DNA of 37,433 nucleotides from a bacterium (GCA_030432735.1 JAUIMK010000008.1:1-37433), one strand, 5' to 3'; positions 8,729 through 18,629 are shown, numbered from the stretch's first letter. Program-made: numbers and translations. The notes: generated by a model not told the origin, from the letters alone.

Positions 8729-9672
8729 ACGCGCCCCGAGCGCCGCTGCGGATCGCAACGCGCGGCAGCGATCTGGCCCTCACCCAGACACGCCACATCG
8801 CCGCGCGGATCGCCTCGGCCCTCGACGTCGAGACCGAGCTCGTCGTGCTGCGCACGACCGGCGACCGGATCCAGGACCGCTCCCTCGCCAAGATCGGCGG
8901 CAAGGGGCTCTTCGTGAAGGAGATCGAAGAGGCGCTCCTCGACGGTCGGGCGGACGTCGCGGTGCACAGCGCGAAGGACGTGCCCGCGAAGATCGCCGCG
9001 GGCTGCGCGATCGCCGCGCATCCCGAGCGCGAGGATCCGCGCGACGCGCTCTGTTGTCGCGAGCGCGGACGGACCCTCGCCGACCTGCCCGAAGGCGCGC
9101 GGGTCGGGACGGGCAGCACCCGCCGCAGCGCGCTCCTGCGCGCCCATCGCCCCGACCTCGAGATCGTGCCGCTCCGCGGGAACGTGCCGACGCGCCTCGG
9201 GAAGCTCGAGAGCGACGGGCTCGACGCCGTCGTGCTGGCCTCCGCGGGCCTCGACCGGCTCGGACTCTCGGACGCGATCGACGAGCGGGTCGCGCCGGAG
9301 GTCCTGCTGCCGGCGGTCGGGCAGGGCGTGCTCGCCCTCGAGACCCGCGCCGACGATCCGTGGCACGCGCGGATCGCGGCCCTCGAGCCGGAAGAGGTCG
9401 CGGCGGTCTCCCGCGCCGAGCGCGCCTTCCAGACGACGCTCGGCGGCGATTGCAGCGTGCCCCTCGCGGGCTTCGCCGAGCGGCTCGCGCCCGGGACGCT
9501 GCGCTTCCGCGGGCTCGTCTCGAGCCTCGACGGGCGCGAGGTCGTCCGCCACGAAGAGACGGGCGCGGAGGCCGACGCCGCCGCGTTGGGCGCCCGGGTC
9601 GCCGAGCGCGTCCTGGCCTCGGGCGGCCGTGCGATCCTCGATGCGCTGGCCGAGCACGCGGGCGATGACTGA
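8725..9672 (+). CDS. hemC: Porphobilinogen deaminase (hydroxymethylbilane synthase)
   Basis: LRIATRGSDLALTQT, GKGLFVKEIEEALLDGRADVAVHSAKDVP, GGDCSVPLAGFA. ATGA overlap with hemA. Confidence 0.96.
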   Translation: MNAPRAPLRIATRGSDLALTQTRHIAARIASALDVETELVVLRTTGDRIQDRSLAKIGGKGLFVKEIEEALLDGRADVAVHSAKDVPAKIAAGCAIAAHPEREDPRDALCCRERGRTLADLPEGARVGTGSTRRSALLRAHRPDLEIVPLRGNVPTRLGKLESDGLDAVVLASAGLDRLGLSDAIDERVAPEVLLPAVGQGVLALETRADDPWHARIAALEPEEVAAVSRAERAFQTTLGGDCSVPLAGFAERLAPGTLRFRGLVSSLDGREVVRHEETGAEADAAALGARVAERVLASGGRAILDALAEHAGDD

Positions 9673-11200
9673 CGTCGGACGCGTCGTCCTCGTCGGGGCG
9701 GGGCCCGGAGATCCCGACCTGATCACCGTGCGCGGCGCGAAGGCCCTCGCTGCTGCGGACGTCGTGCTCTACGACCAGCTCGCGACCGGGGACCTGCTCG
9801 ACCTCGCGCCGGCGCGGGCGGAACGGATCAACGTCGGGAAGCGCGGGCACGAGGAGCCGACGCGGACGCAGGACGACATCAACGCGCTGATCGTCGAACG
9901 CGCGCGGGCGGGCCGGACCGTCGTGCGGCTGAAGGGCGGGGACCCCTTCGTGTTCGGTCGCGGCGGCGAAGAGGTGAGCGCCTGCGCGGAAGCCGGCATC
10001 CCCTTCGAGATCGTGCCGGGCGTGACGTCGGCGATCGCCGCCGCGGCGTACGCCGGGATCCCGGTCACCGATCGCCGACACTCCGCCTCCTTCGCCGTCG
10101 TGACCGGCCACAAGGACCCCTCGAAGGCCGCGGAGCAGACCCGGTGGCGCGAGCTCGGCCGGGCCGTCGACACCCTCGTGATCCTGATGGGCATGCGGAA
10201 TCTGGCGGGGCTCGTCGACGAGCTGCTGGCGGGCGGGAAGTCGCCGGATACGCCGGCCGCCGCGGTGATGCAGGGAACGCTGCCGCAGCAGCGGACGGTG
10301 ACGTCGACCCTCGGCGGGATCTGCGCGGCGGTCGCCGAGGCAGGCCTGCGCGCGCCGTCGGCGGTGATCGTCGGCGACGTGGTCGGGCTTCGCGTGGGCC
10401 TGTCCTGGTGGGAGAAGCAGCCGCTCTTCGGCCGCCGGGTCCTGGTCACGCGGGCGAAGGAGCAGGCCGCGGAGCTCTCGGCGGCGCTCCGGGCGCGGGG
10501 GGCGATTCCGGTCGTGCGACCGATGATCGAGCTCTCACCGGTCGAGGCGGACGAGGATCGCGCGGCGATCGAGGACGCGATCGCGAATCTCGCGCGCTAC
10601 ACCGCCCTCGTCTTCACGAGCTCGAACGCGGTGCGCTTCTTCGCCGAGGCCTGTCGGCAGGGCCCTGAGATCGCGCCGCGGACCCGGGTCTTCTGCGTCG
10701 GCGACGCGACGGCGAGGGCGGCACTCGACGCGGGGCTGCCGGTGCACCTCGTGGCGAGCGGGCGCAGCGACGCCGAGGCGCTGCTCGCGCGGCTCCTGCC
10801 CGCCCTCGACGGCCCGGACGAACGGGTGTTGATCCCGCGGTCGCGGATCGCGCGGACGGTGATCGCGGACGGGCTCGAGGCGGCCGGCGTCGCGGTCGAT
10901 TCCATCGCGTTCTACGACAACCGGCGCCCCGAGGTCGACGACGGGGCGCTTCGTGCCGAGCTGGTCGCGGGGGAGCTCGATGCGCTCACCTTCTCGAGCC
11001 CGTCGACCGTCGACCATTTCCTGGCCGGGCTCGACGACGCGAGCCGCGAAGCCGCGGGGCGGGTTATGATCGCCGCGATCGGGCGGACGACCGCGCGGCA
11101 TCTCGACCGCGTCGGGCTGCCGGCGACGGTGGTGGCCGCTCGACCGGATGCCGAGTCGATGGCGGAGGCCCTCGTCGCCGCGAGCGCTCGAGGCGCGTAG
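9665..11200 (+). CDS. cobA-hemD: Fused uroporphyrinogen-III C-methyltransferase / uroporphyrinogen-III synthase
   Basis: N-terminal [19 protein letters not shown] and [16 protein letters not shown] (SUMT), then C-terminal [22 protein letters not shown]...[12 protein letters not shown] (UroS). ATG at 9665. Confidence 0.93.
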   Translation: MTDVGRVVLVGAGPGDPDLITVRGAKALAAADVVLYDQLATGDLLDLAPARAERINVGKRGHEEPTRTQDDINALIVERARAGRTVVRLKGGDPFVFGRGGEEVSACAEAGIPFEIVPGVTSAIAAAAYAGIPVTDRRHSASFAVVTGHKDPSKAAEQTRWRELGRAVDTLVILMGMRNLAGLVDELLAGGKSPDTPAAAVMQGTLPQQRTVTSTLGGICAAVAEAGLRAPSAVIVGDVVGLRVGLSWWEKQPLFGRRVLVTRAKEQAAELSAALRARGAIPVVRPMIELSPVEADEDRAAIEDAIANLARYTALVFTSSNAVRFFAEACRQGPEIAPRTRVFCVGDATARAALDAGLPVHLVASGRSDAEALLARLLPALDGPDERVLIPRSRIARTVIADGLEAAGVAVDSIAFYDNRRPEVDDGALRAELVAGELDALTFSSPSTVDHFLAGLDDASREAAGRVMIAAIGRTTARHLDRVGLPATVVAARPDAESMAEALVAASARGA

Positions 11201-11211
11201 CGGTTCGGCCG

Positions 11212-12231
11212 ATGATGCCTTCGTCGGATCTCGACGAGAACCGAAGCGAGAGGAGTCCAGGGTTGGCCCACCCCGTCACGCGCATGCGCCGGCTGCGGCG
11301 CAACGAAACGATCCGCGGGATGGTCCGCGAGACCCGGGTCGCCCGGGAAGACCTGATCCTGCCGCTCTTCGTCGTCGAGGGAAGCGGCGTCCGCGAGCCC
11401 ATCGCGTCGATGCCCGGTGTGGAGCGCTTCTCCGTCGACCAGGTCGTACTCGAAGCGAAGCGGGTCGCCGATCTCGGCATTCCCGGCGTGATCCTGTTCG
11501 GGATTCCCGCCGAGAAGGACGCCCGCGGCTCCGGCGCCGATGCGGACGACGGCATCGTGCAGCGCGCCACCCGCGCGATCGCCGACGGCGTACCCGACCT
11601 CGCGGTCATCACCGACGTCTGCCTCTGCGAGTACACGGACCACGGCCATTGCGGGCTGCTCGATGGCGAGGAGGTCGAGAACGATTCGTCGGTCGAGCGG
11701 CTGGCGGCGACGGCGGTGTCCCACGCGCGGGCCGGCGCATCGATCGTCGCGCCCTCGGACATGATGGACGGCCGCGTCGCGGCGATCCGGGCGGCGCTCG
11801 ACGCGGAGGGCTTCGAGCAGGTCGCGATCCTCTCGTACGCGGCGAAGTACGCGAGCGCCTACTACGGGCCCTTCCGCGACGCGGCGGAGAGCACGCCGGC
11901 CTTCGGAGATCGTCGCGCCTATCAGATGGATCCGCCGAACCGACGCGAGGCGATGCGCGAGATGCGCCTCGATCTCGAAGAGGGCGCCGACATGCTGATG
12001 GTCAAGCCGGCGATGGCCTATCTCGATATCCTGGCGGACGCGCGCCGCGAGTTCGACGTGCCGCTCGCCGCCTATCACGTGTCGGGGGAGTACTCGATGA
12101 TCAAGGCCGCGGGGGAACGCGGCTGGATCGACGCGGACCGCGCCATGGAAGAGGCGGTGATCGCGATGAAACGCGCCGGCGCCGATCTGATCCTCACCTA
12201 TGCCGCGGCGGAGCTCGCGGAGAAGCTCTAG
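11212..12231 (+). CDS. hemB: Delta-aminolevulinic acid dehydratase (porphobilinogen synthase)
   Basis: [31 protein letters not shown] (Cys-rich metal site), [24 protein letters not shown]. Exact start uncertain (ATG 11212, or a later TTG after GAGAGGAG). Confidence 0.95.
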   Translation: MMPSSDLDENRSERSPGLAHPVTRMRRLRRNETIRGMVRETRVAREDLILPLFVVEGSGVREPIASMPGVERFSVDQVVLEAKRVADLGIPGVILFGIPAEKDARGSGADADDGIVQRATRAIADGVPDLAVITDVCLCEYTDHGHCGLLDGEEVENDSSVERLAATAVSHARAGASIVAPSDMMDGRVAAIRAALDAEGFEQVAILSYAAKYASAYYGPFRDAAESTPAFGDRRAYQMDPPNRREAMREMRLDLEEGADMLMVKPAMAYLDILADARREFDVPLAAYHVSGEYSMIKAAGERGWIDADRAMEEAVIAMKRAGADLILTYAAAELAEKL

Positions 12232-12242
12232 CGGGCGGGCGC

Positions 12243-12258
12243 CGGCCGCCGGCGGCCG
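12243..12258. repeat. Perfect 16-bp palindrome CGGCCGCCGGCGGCCG in the hemB 3' flank
   Basis: cggccgcc|ggcggccg equals its own reverse complement. Confidence 0.5.
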
Positions 12259-12284
12259 CGCAGCAGAAGAATTCGGGGGGCGCC

Positions 12285-12467
12285 GTGTCGCTTCGCTACA
12301 AGGTCGTCGAGATCGCCATGGTCACCGACGAAGAGATCGAGAAGACGCTGAACGAGTGGACCGCCGAGGGCTGGACCTTCGACACGATGCAGTTCGCGAT
12401 GCGGGACGCGTCGAAGCGGCCGAGCATGGCCTTCGTCACGTTCACCCGAGAGGACGACGACGGCTGA
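12285..12467 (+). CDS. Small DUF4177-like protein (60 aa)
   Basis: VSLRYKVVEIAMVTDEEIEKTLNEWTAEGWTFDTMQFAMRDASKRPSMAFVTFTREDDDG; YKVVE...LNEWTAEGW pattern. G-rich SD-like sequence before GTG. Confidence 0.65.
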   Translation: MSLRYKVVEIAMVTDEEIEKTLNEWTAEGWTFDTMQFAMRDASKRPSMAFVTFTREDDDG

Positions 12468-13500
12468 CGCGGAGCCGGTCCGCGGGGCGCGGGGTCGCTT
12501 CGACGACGGCGGGCCAGACCTCCTCGGCGAGCAGACGGAGCGAGCGCTCCGCGTCCTCGCGTCCGATCTGCGAGAGCTGGGGGCGGGCGACCAGCAGGTC
12601 GAGATCGAGCCGGGACTGGATCCGCGTCAGGCGGGCGCGGACCTCGTCCGGCGTGCCGACGACCGCTCGGTCTTCGAGCGGCGCGTCCAGGGCTTCGTGG
12701 ACGGCCTTCGGCATGCCCTTGCGTCGTCCCGCCATCTCGCGCTCGAGAGCGCTTCGGGCCGCGTCGAGGACGGCGGTGTCCTCGTGGACGAAGACCGTGC
12801 GCAGCGCGAGCTTCAGGACCTCGCTCTTCGGATCGGGAAGCCCTTCGCGGTGGCGCGCCTGGTTGGCCGCGATCTGATCGAAGGTCTCGACCGGCGAGGC
12901 GAGGTAGGGGAGGCCGCGGCGGGCGGCCTGGGCGAGCCCCTTCGGGCCGAAGGCCGCGACCGCGAGGGGCGGGTGGGGCCGCTGGGTCGTCTGGAGCGGC
13001 GTGCGGGCTTCGCGGGCGTTGTGCTCCCGCCAGAGGTCGAGGATCCGGTCGAGGGCCTCGTCGAAGCGGTCGCGCTTCTCGGCGGGCGGGACGCCGAACG
13101 CCTCGAGCATCGGCCGCTGGAACCCGCGCCCGAGGCCGATCAGCAGGCGCCCGCCCGAGATCTGGTCGAGGGTCGCGATCTCGGCGGCGATCTCCTCCGG
13201 CGGATGGAGCGGGAGCAGGAGGGACGTGGTGCCGAAGCGGAGTCGCTGGGTCCGGGCGGCGTAGCCCGCGAGCTCGAGGAGCGGCGCGGGGCAGACGCCG
13301 GGCTGGAAATGCATCTCGGGGAGCCAGACCGAGTGGAGCGAGAGGGCCTCGGCGAGATCCACCCAGGCCCGGTGGGCCGCCGCCTGGTCGGGACCGTGGG
13401 CGCCACCGAGCGAGAGCGCCAGGCCCGGGGTCTCGAGGCTCCAGGTCCCGCGGAGGCTCGCGAGATCGGGGGAGGTGGCGGCATCGGCGGCTTGGGACAC
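12442..13500 (-). CDS. LLM-class (luciferase-like) flavin-dependent oxidoreductase
   Basis: LHSVWLPEMHF, RLRFGTTSLLLPLHPP, EIATLDQISGGRLLIGLGRGF. GTG start at 13500. Confidence 0.87.
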   Translation of the reverse strand: MSQAADAATSPDLASLRGTWSLETPGLALSLGGAHGPDQAAAHRAWVDLAEALSLHSVWLPEMHFQPGVCPAPLLELAGYAARTQRLRFGTTSLLLPLHPPEEIAAEIATLDQISGGRLLIGLGRGFQRPMLEAFGVPPAEKRDRFDEALDRILDLWREHNAREARTPLQTTQRPHPPLAVAAFGPKGLAQAARRGLPYLASPVETFDQIAANQARHREGLPDPKSEVLKLALRTVFVHEDTAVLDAARSALEREMAGRRKGMPKAVHEALDAPLEDRAVVGTPDEVRARLTRIQSRLDLDLLVARPQLSQIGREDAERSLRLLAEEVWPAVVEATPRPADRLRVSRRRPLG

Positions 13501-13620
13501 GCGCCGGACGGTATCCCGGGCGGCCGAAGCGAGAAAGCGACCGCCGGGCGCGGCCGGAGCGCGTCGTTTCCAACCGCCGTTCGACGGAATCGCCCCGCGA
13601 TCCTCCGAATCTGGCGGGAT

Positions 13621-13649
13621 TTGCTGCACCCACGGGGATCCTCTACCCT
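13621..13649 (+). promoter_or_regulatory. Candidate promoter TTGCTG-N17-TACCCT upstream of the universal stress protein gene
   Basis: Hexamers with 17-nt spacing in the divergent intergenic region; weak match to consensus. Confidence 0.25.
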
Positions 13650-13772
13650 TCCACCTCGTCAGCCGTCCCCCGAAGGACTTCACCTTCGGGGCGAATCGGC
13701 CGATCCTGCGGGTACACCCTTCCCACGAGGGATCCCTCGGTTGCGAGCGATCCCTCCCCGGAGCGAGACGAC

Positions 13773-14594
13773 ATGATCGAGACGATTCTGGTGGCCACGG
13801 ATGGTTCGGACGACTCGAGCGCCGCGGAGCAGACCGCCATGGGCCTCGCGTCCCGCCTGGGCGCCCGGCTCTCCGGGGTCTCGGTGCTCGACGAGCGCCT
13901 CGTGCGCGCCCCGAGCGCGGACGGGTTGGCGCTGCCGCCCTTTCCGGAGGCCGACCTGACGGCGTACTACCGGGCCCGGGTCGAGGCCGTCGCGCGTCGC
14001 TTCGGCGAGCGCGCGCGGGGGGAAGGCCTGGAAGCGAGCTGCGAGGTCCTCCAGGGGGCGCCCGACGACCGGATCGTCGACAAGGTACAGGGGGCGGACC
14101 TGCTGGTGATCGGCCGGAGCGGCACCCGCGCGGGAGATCGCGGCGCGCTGATCGGCGCGACCGTCGACTCGGTCCTGCGCAAGACGAGCAAGCCGACCCT
14201 TCTCGTGCCTGGCGGCGCTCCGCTTACCGGTCCGCTGGTGCTCGGCTTCGACGGCTCCCCGGGCTCGCGGATCGCCGCGAAGCTCGCGGTGACCCTGGCC
14301 AACGGGCTGAACGAGGCGGTCCACGTCTTCGTCGACTCGAAGGACAAGGGCCGCGCCGTGGCGCGCTTCGACGAGGTCCGGCAGCTGGTGGGGGGGCTGA
14401 ACGTCCCGGTGCGCGAGACGAGCTCGACCCTGGGGCGGCCCGACGTGAAGATCGTCGACACCGCCAAGGAAGTCCGCGCCAGCCTGATCGTGATGGGCGC
14501 CTACGGCCGCAACCGGATCACCGACTACTTCCTCGGCAGCAACGCCGCCTCGGTTTCGCGGACCTCGCCGGTGTCCGTGCTGCTCGCGCGGTAG
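13773..14594 (+). CDS. Tandem-domain universal stress protein (UspA family)
   Basis: ILVATDGSDDSSAAEQ...LLVIGRSGTRAGDRGALIGATVDSVLRKTSKPTLLVPG; second half LVLGFDGSPGS...LIVMGAYGRNRITDYFLGSNAASVSRTSPVSVLL. Confidence 0.92.
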   Translation: MIETILVATDGSDDSSAAEQTAMGLASRLGARLSGVSVLDERLVRAPSADGLALPPFPEADLTAYYRARVEAVARRFGERARGEGLEASCEVLQGAPDDRIVDKVQGADLLVIGRSGTRAGDRGALIGATVDSVLRKTSKPTLLVPGGAPLTGPLVLGFDGSPGSRIAAKLAVTLANGLNEAVHVFVDSKDKGRAVARFDEVRQLVGGLNVPVRETSSTLGRPDVKIVDTAKEVRASLIVMGAYGRNRITDYFLGSNAASVSRTSPVSVLLAR

Positions 14595-14603
14595 CGCCGG
14601 CAC

Positions 14604-15638
14604 GTGCCCCGCGCCGCGCGGCCCCGCTCCGTCTCCGAGCTCGCGGCGTTCCTCGACGCTCCCTTCGAGGGCGACGGGGCGATCCGGGTCGCCGGCTTCG
14701 CCTCGCTGGTCCAGGCGAAGGCCGACGAGCTTGTCTTCTTGCGGGACGCCCGCCTCGCCGCGGGGCTCGCTGCCTCCTCGGCGCGGGTCGTGCTCGCCCC
14801 GCTCGGCGTCGACACGGCCGGCCGGGCCACGATCCGGTCGCGCCGGCCCGCCGCGGACTTCTCGCGCCTCGTGGAAGCCTTCGCGCCCCGCTGGCGCCCG
14901 GCCGCCGGCATCGCCGACGGAGCGCAGGTGGCACCGACGGCGGTCGTCGATCCGACCGCGGCGATCGAGCCGGGGGCGCGGGTCGGGCCGGATTGCCGGA
15001 TCGGGGCGCGGACCGTCGTCGGGTCCGGCGCGGTGCTCGTTCAGGACGTCCACGTCGGAGACGACGGCTGGATTCACGCGGGCGCGATCCTGCGGGAGGG
15101 CACGCGGGTCGGGGATCGCGTCGTGCTCCAGCCCGGGGTCGTGCTCGGGGGAGACGGGTTCGGGGTCGTGCCCGATGCCGAGGGACGACCGGTGGCGATG
15201 GCCCAGCGTGGACGGGTGGTCCTCGAGGACGACGTGGAGATCGGCGCGAACACGACGGTCGATCGCGCGACCCTCGACGAGACCCGGATCCGGCGCGGGG
15301 CGAAGATCGACAATCAGGTCCAGATCGCCCACAACTGCGACGTCGGCGAAGACGTCCTGATCGCCGCCCAGAGCGGTCTCTCGGGGAACACGATCGTCGG
15401 CGACCGGGCGATCCTGATGGCCCGTTGCGGGACGACGGGGCACCTGAAGATCGGCGAGGGGGCCTTCCTGGCGGCGAACACCGCCGTCCACCACGACGTC
15501 CCGCCCGGCGCGCGGCTCTACGGCGCACCGGCGATGGAGGAGCGCGGCTGGCACCGGACGATCGCCGCGCTCAAGCGCCTGCCCGAGCTGGTGAAGCGCG
15601 TGCGAAGGCTCGAGCGCCGCCTCGACGAGCGCGACTAG
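14604..15638 (+). CDS. lpxD: UDP-3-O-acylglucosamine N-acyltransferase
   Basis: Left-handed beta-helix hexapeptides; GDGFGVVPDAEGRPVAMAQRGRVVLEDDVEIGANTTVDRATLDETRI and KIDNQVQIAHNCDVGEDVLIAAQSGLSG. Confidence 0.94.
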   Translation: MPRAARPRSVSELAAFLDAPFEGDGAIRVAGFASLVQAKADELVFLRDARLAAGLAASSARVVLAPLGVDTAGRATIRSRRPAADFSRLVEAFAPRWRPAAGIADGAQVAPTAVVDPTAAIEPGARVGPDCRIGARTVVGSGAVLVQDVHVGDDGWIHAGAILREGTRVGDRVVLQPGVVLGGDGFGVVPDAEGRPVAMAQRGRVVLEDDVEIGANTTVDRATLDETRIRRGAKIDNQVQIAHNCDVGEDVLIAAQSGLSGNTIVGDRAILMARCGTTGHLKIGEGAFLAANTAVHHDVPPGARLYGAPAMEERGWHRTIAALKRLPELVKRVRRLERRLDERD

Positions 15639-15722
15639 CGGCGCGCATCGTTCCGCGGGAGACTCCGCCCGGGCCGATCCGGCCCAGGCACGCCCCGCGC
15701 GAGGGCGTCGAGGAGCCCCTTC

Positions 15723-16553
15723 CTGTCCGATCGAGACCCGACGCGAGAGCCCTCCTTCGATCCGCCGCGTCCCCTCGCGCAGCTGCGCGCCGCGTTCGCC
15801 GGTGCCGAATCCGACGAAGCCCTCCAGCTGCTGCTGAAGGAGCTCGATCCGGATCCGCGCGCCGGGGCCCGGCAGCTCGCCGACCGCGCGCGCCGCACCC
15901 TCGCGGCCCGCGCCGGCGAGCGCGAGCGGCTCGCGCGTCTGCTCGTGCTCCGCGACGAGCTCGCGGCGGGCGGCGCGCGGGGGATCGCGGGCGTCGACGA
16001 GGTCGGCGTGGGACCCCTGGCCGGGCCGGTGATCGCGGCGGCGGTCGTGCTGCCGAAGGACGTGCACCTCGAGGGTCTCGACGACTCGAAGAAGGTGCCG
16101 AAGGCGCGCCGGGAGAGGCTGGCCGAAGAGATCGAGGCCATCGCCCTCGGCGTGGGGTTCGGGGAGGTCGGCCCGGAGGAGATCGACCAGCGCGGGATCT
16201 ACCGGGCCGCGCTCGAAGCGATGCGCCGGGCGGTGGCGAGCGTCGACCGGGTGGTTCCGGTCGATCACCTGCTCGTCGACGCGCGGACGGTGCCGGGGGT
16301 CGACGTGCCCCAGACGTCGATCGTGAAGGGGGACTCGAAGGACGCGAGCATCGCCGCGGCCTCGATCGTCGCGAAGGTCCGCCGCGACGCGCAGATGGCG
16401 GTGCTCGGCGCGCGCTATCCCGCCTACGGATTCGAGCGTCACATGGGCTACGGGACGGCGGAGCACATGGCGGCCCTCGAACGCTTCGGTCCCTGTCCGA
16501 TCCACCGTCATTCCTTCGCGCCGGTCGAAGAGGCCGCGCGGCGCAGGCGTTAG
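15723..16553 (+). CDS. rnhB: Ribonuclease HII (likely N-terminally extended relative to the 15945 GTG)
   Basis: GIAGVDEVGVGPLAGPVIAAAV, LDDSKK, KGDSKDASIAAASIVAKVRRD, YGFERHMGYGT. Frame open upstream to 15639; GAGGAG at 15709-15714 lies 8 nt before a CTG at 15723. Conservative start is 15945. Confidence 0.88.
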   Translation: MSDRDPTREPSFDPPRPLAQLRAAFAGAESDEALQLLLKELDPDPRAGARQLADRARRTLAARAGERERLARLLVLRDELAAGGARGIAGVDEVGVGPLAGPVIAAAVVLPKDVHLEGLDDSKKVPKARRERLAEEIEAIALGVGFGEVGPEEIDQRGIYRAALEAMRRAVASVDRVVPVDHLLVDARTVPGVDVPQTSIVKGDSKDASIAAASIVAKVRRDAQMAVLGARYPAYGFERHMGYGTAEHMAALERFGPCPIHRHSFAPVEEAARRRR

Positions 16554-16562
16554 GCGAGCCCC

Positions 16563-17576
16563 GTGTCCACCCCTCCGCCGCTCCGCATGCGTTCCACGCC
16601 GGAAGACTTCCGGGTCGTCGAGGAGCCGCTCTATCCCGCCTCCGGCGAGGGCGGGCACACCTTCCTCTTCGTGGAGAAGCGCGGGCGGACGACCGAGCAG
16701 GTCGCGAAGGACCTCGCACGGGTGAGCGGGGTGCCGGCCCGGGACGTCGGCTACGCCGGTCGCAAGGATCGCCATGCCGTCACCCGCCAGTGGTTCTCCC
16801 TCGAAGGCGTCGACCCGGAGGCGGCGGCGCGGTTCGAGCTCGAGGGCGCCGAAGTGCTCGACGCCCGCCGGCACGGGAACAAGCTGCGCACCGGCCATCT
16901 GCGTGAGAACGCGTTCGAGATCGTGCTCCGGGGCGACGAGCCGATCGATCTCGCGCCGATCGAGGCGCGCGTGGCGGAGGCGCTCCGGCGTGGTCTGCCG
17001 AACCGATTCGGGGGCCAGCGCTTCGGCCGCGACGGCGACAACGCGGAGCGCGCGCGGGAGATGCTCGCAGGGGGGCGCGCGCCGCGGGACAAGCGGAAGG
17101 CGCGCTTTCTCGTGTCGGCGCTGCAGTCCGAGATCTTCAACGCCGTCCTCGATGCGCGGGGCGACCGGTTCGATGGCGTCATGTTAGGCGACGTCGCGCG
17201 GGTCGAGGAGAGCGGGGGGCTCTTCTGGGTCGACGACCCGGAGACGGATGCCGAGCGCGCGCGTTCCTTCGAGATCAGTGCGACCGGCCCGATCATCGGG
17301 AAGAAGATGCGCGAGCCCCGCGACGATGCGGCGGCCCTCGAGGCCCGCGTGCTCGAGCGCTTCGGCTTCGCGAGCGGGCGCGACCTGAAGCCGCCGCGGG
17401 GCGTCCGCGCGCAGGGGACGCGGCGACCGCTGCGGATCCGGCCGGAAGGCCTCGGGATCGAGGCGCTCGAGGACGGAGCTTCGCTCCGCCTCGTCTGCCG
17501 TCTGCCTCCGGGCGCGTACGTGACGGTCGTCGTCGAGGCGCTGGTGGGGCCGGTCGTCGATGCCTCCCGGGCCTGA
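16563..17576 (+). CDS. truD: tRNA pseudouridine(13) synthase TruD
   Basis: STPEDFRVVEEPLY, AGRKDRHAVTRQWFSL, NRFGGQRFGRDGDNA, SALQSEIFNAVLDAR. Confidence 0.94.
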   Translation: MSTPPPLRMRSTPEDFRVVEEPLYPASGEGGHTFLFVEKRGRTTEQVAKDLARVSGVPARDVGYAGRKDRHAVTRQWFSLEGVDPEAAARFELEGAEVLDARRHGNKLRTGHLRENAFEIVLRGDEPIDLAPIEARVAEALRRGLPNRFGGQRFGRDGDNAERAREMLAGGRAPRDKRKARFLVSALQSEIFNAVLDARGDRFDGVMLGDVARVEESGGLFWVDDPETDAERARSFEISATGPIIGKKMREPRDDAAALEARVLERFGFASGRDLKPPRGVRAQGTRRPLRIRPEGLGIEALEDGASLRLVCRLPPGAYVTVVVEALVGPVVDASRA

Positions 17577-17585
17577 ACGCCGTCC

Positions 17586-17615
17586 CTGACGTTCGCGCGG
17601 GCGCGGCGGTATGCT
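17586..17615 (+). promoter_or_regulatory. Candidate promoter CTGACG-N18-TATGCT upstream of cysK
   Basis: Matches to TTGACA (4/6) and TATAAT (4/6), followed by a leader with a GGAAGGA SD-like sequence. Confidence 0.35.
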
Positions 17616-17672
17616 GGATGGGCCCGAACCCGCGGCTCCCCCGGTCGCGCCTCAATCCGGAAGGACAAAGAC

Positions 17673-18629
17673 ATGAACATCGCCTCCTCCGTGTCCGATC
17701 TGATCGGCGGTACCCCCCTGGTCCGCCTGAACCGCGTCGTCGGCGATTGTCAGGCGACGATCCTCGGCAAGCTCGAGGCGGCGAACCCGGGCAACAGCGT
17801 CAAGGATCGGATCGGCCTCGCGATGATCGAAGCCGCCGAGAAGTCCGGCGACCTCGTCCCCGGCAAGTCGACGATCGTCGAGCCGACCTCGGGGAACACG
17901 GGAATCGCGCTCTCCCTCGTGGCGGCGAGCAAGGGCTATCCGGTGGTGATCGTCATGCCCGACACGATGAGCCCCGAGCGCCGCGCGACCATGCGCGCCT
18001 TCGGCGCGAAGATCGTCCTGACCGAGGGCGCGAAGGGCATGAAGGCGGCGATCGAGAAGGCGAACGAGATCGCCGACCGGATTCCCGATTCGTTCATGCC
18101 GCAGCAGTTCCGCAACCCGGCCAATCCCGACGTCCACTTCGCCACGACCGGCCGGGAGATCTGGGAGGACACCGACGGCACCGTCGACGCGCTCGTCGCC
18201 GGCGTCGGCACCGGCGGGACGATCACGGGCGTCGCCCGCTACATCAAGCCGAAGAAGCCCGGGTTCCAGGCGATCGCCGTCGAGCCGGCGGACAGCCCGA
18301 TCCTCTCCGGGGGGCAGCCGGGGCCGCACAAGATCCAGGGCATCGGCGCAGGCTTCGTGCCCGACGTGCTGGAGACGGACGCCCTCGACGGCGTCATCCA
18401 GGTCTCGAACGACGACGCCGTCGAGATGGCCCAGCGCCTCGCGCGGGAGGAGGGGCTGCTCTGCGGCATCTCCGCCGGCGCCAACGTGAAGGCGGCGATC
18501 GAGTTCGGATCGCGTCCCGAGAACGCGGGCAAGACGATCGTCACGATCCTCTGCGACTTCGGGGAGCGCTACATCCAGACCGTCCTCTTCGACGCGATCC
18601 GCTACGACGGCAGCGACTCGATCGATTGA
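17673..18629 (+). CDS. cysK: Cysteine synthase A (O-acetylserine sulfhydrylase)
   Basis: [65 protein letters not shown]. Confidence 0.96.
   Translation: MNIASSVSDLIGGTPLVRLNRVVGDCQATILGKLEAANPGNSVKDRIGLAMIEAAEKSGDLVPGKSTIVEPTSGNTGIALSLVAASKGYPVVIVMPDTMSPERRATMRAFGAKIVLTEGAKGMKAAIEKANEIADRIPDSFMPQQFRNPANPDVHFATTGREIWEDTDGTVDALVAGVGTGGTITGVARYIKPKKPGFQAIAVEPADSPILSGGQPGPHKIQGIGAGFVPDVLETDALDGVIQVSNDDAVEMAQRLAREEGLLCGISAGANVKAAIEFGSRPENAGKTIVTILCDFGERYIQTVLFDAIRYDGSDSID

Noticed and set aside
13616-13630. Sigma-54 promoter (CTGGCGGGATTTGCTG) upstream of uspA
   Set aside because: GG to GC spacing is 8 nt instead of the required 10, so it does not fit the -24/-12 consensus.
13680-16898. 1072-aa minus-strand ORF antisense to uspA-lpxD-rnhB-truD
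   Set aside because: Low-complexity Arg/Asp/His-rich translation antisense to four well-supported genes; typical spurious open frame in high-GC DNA.
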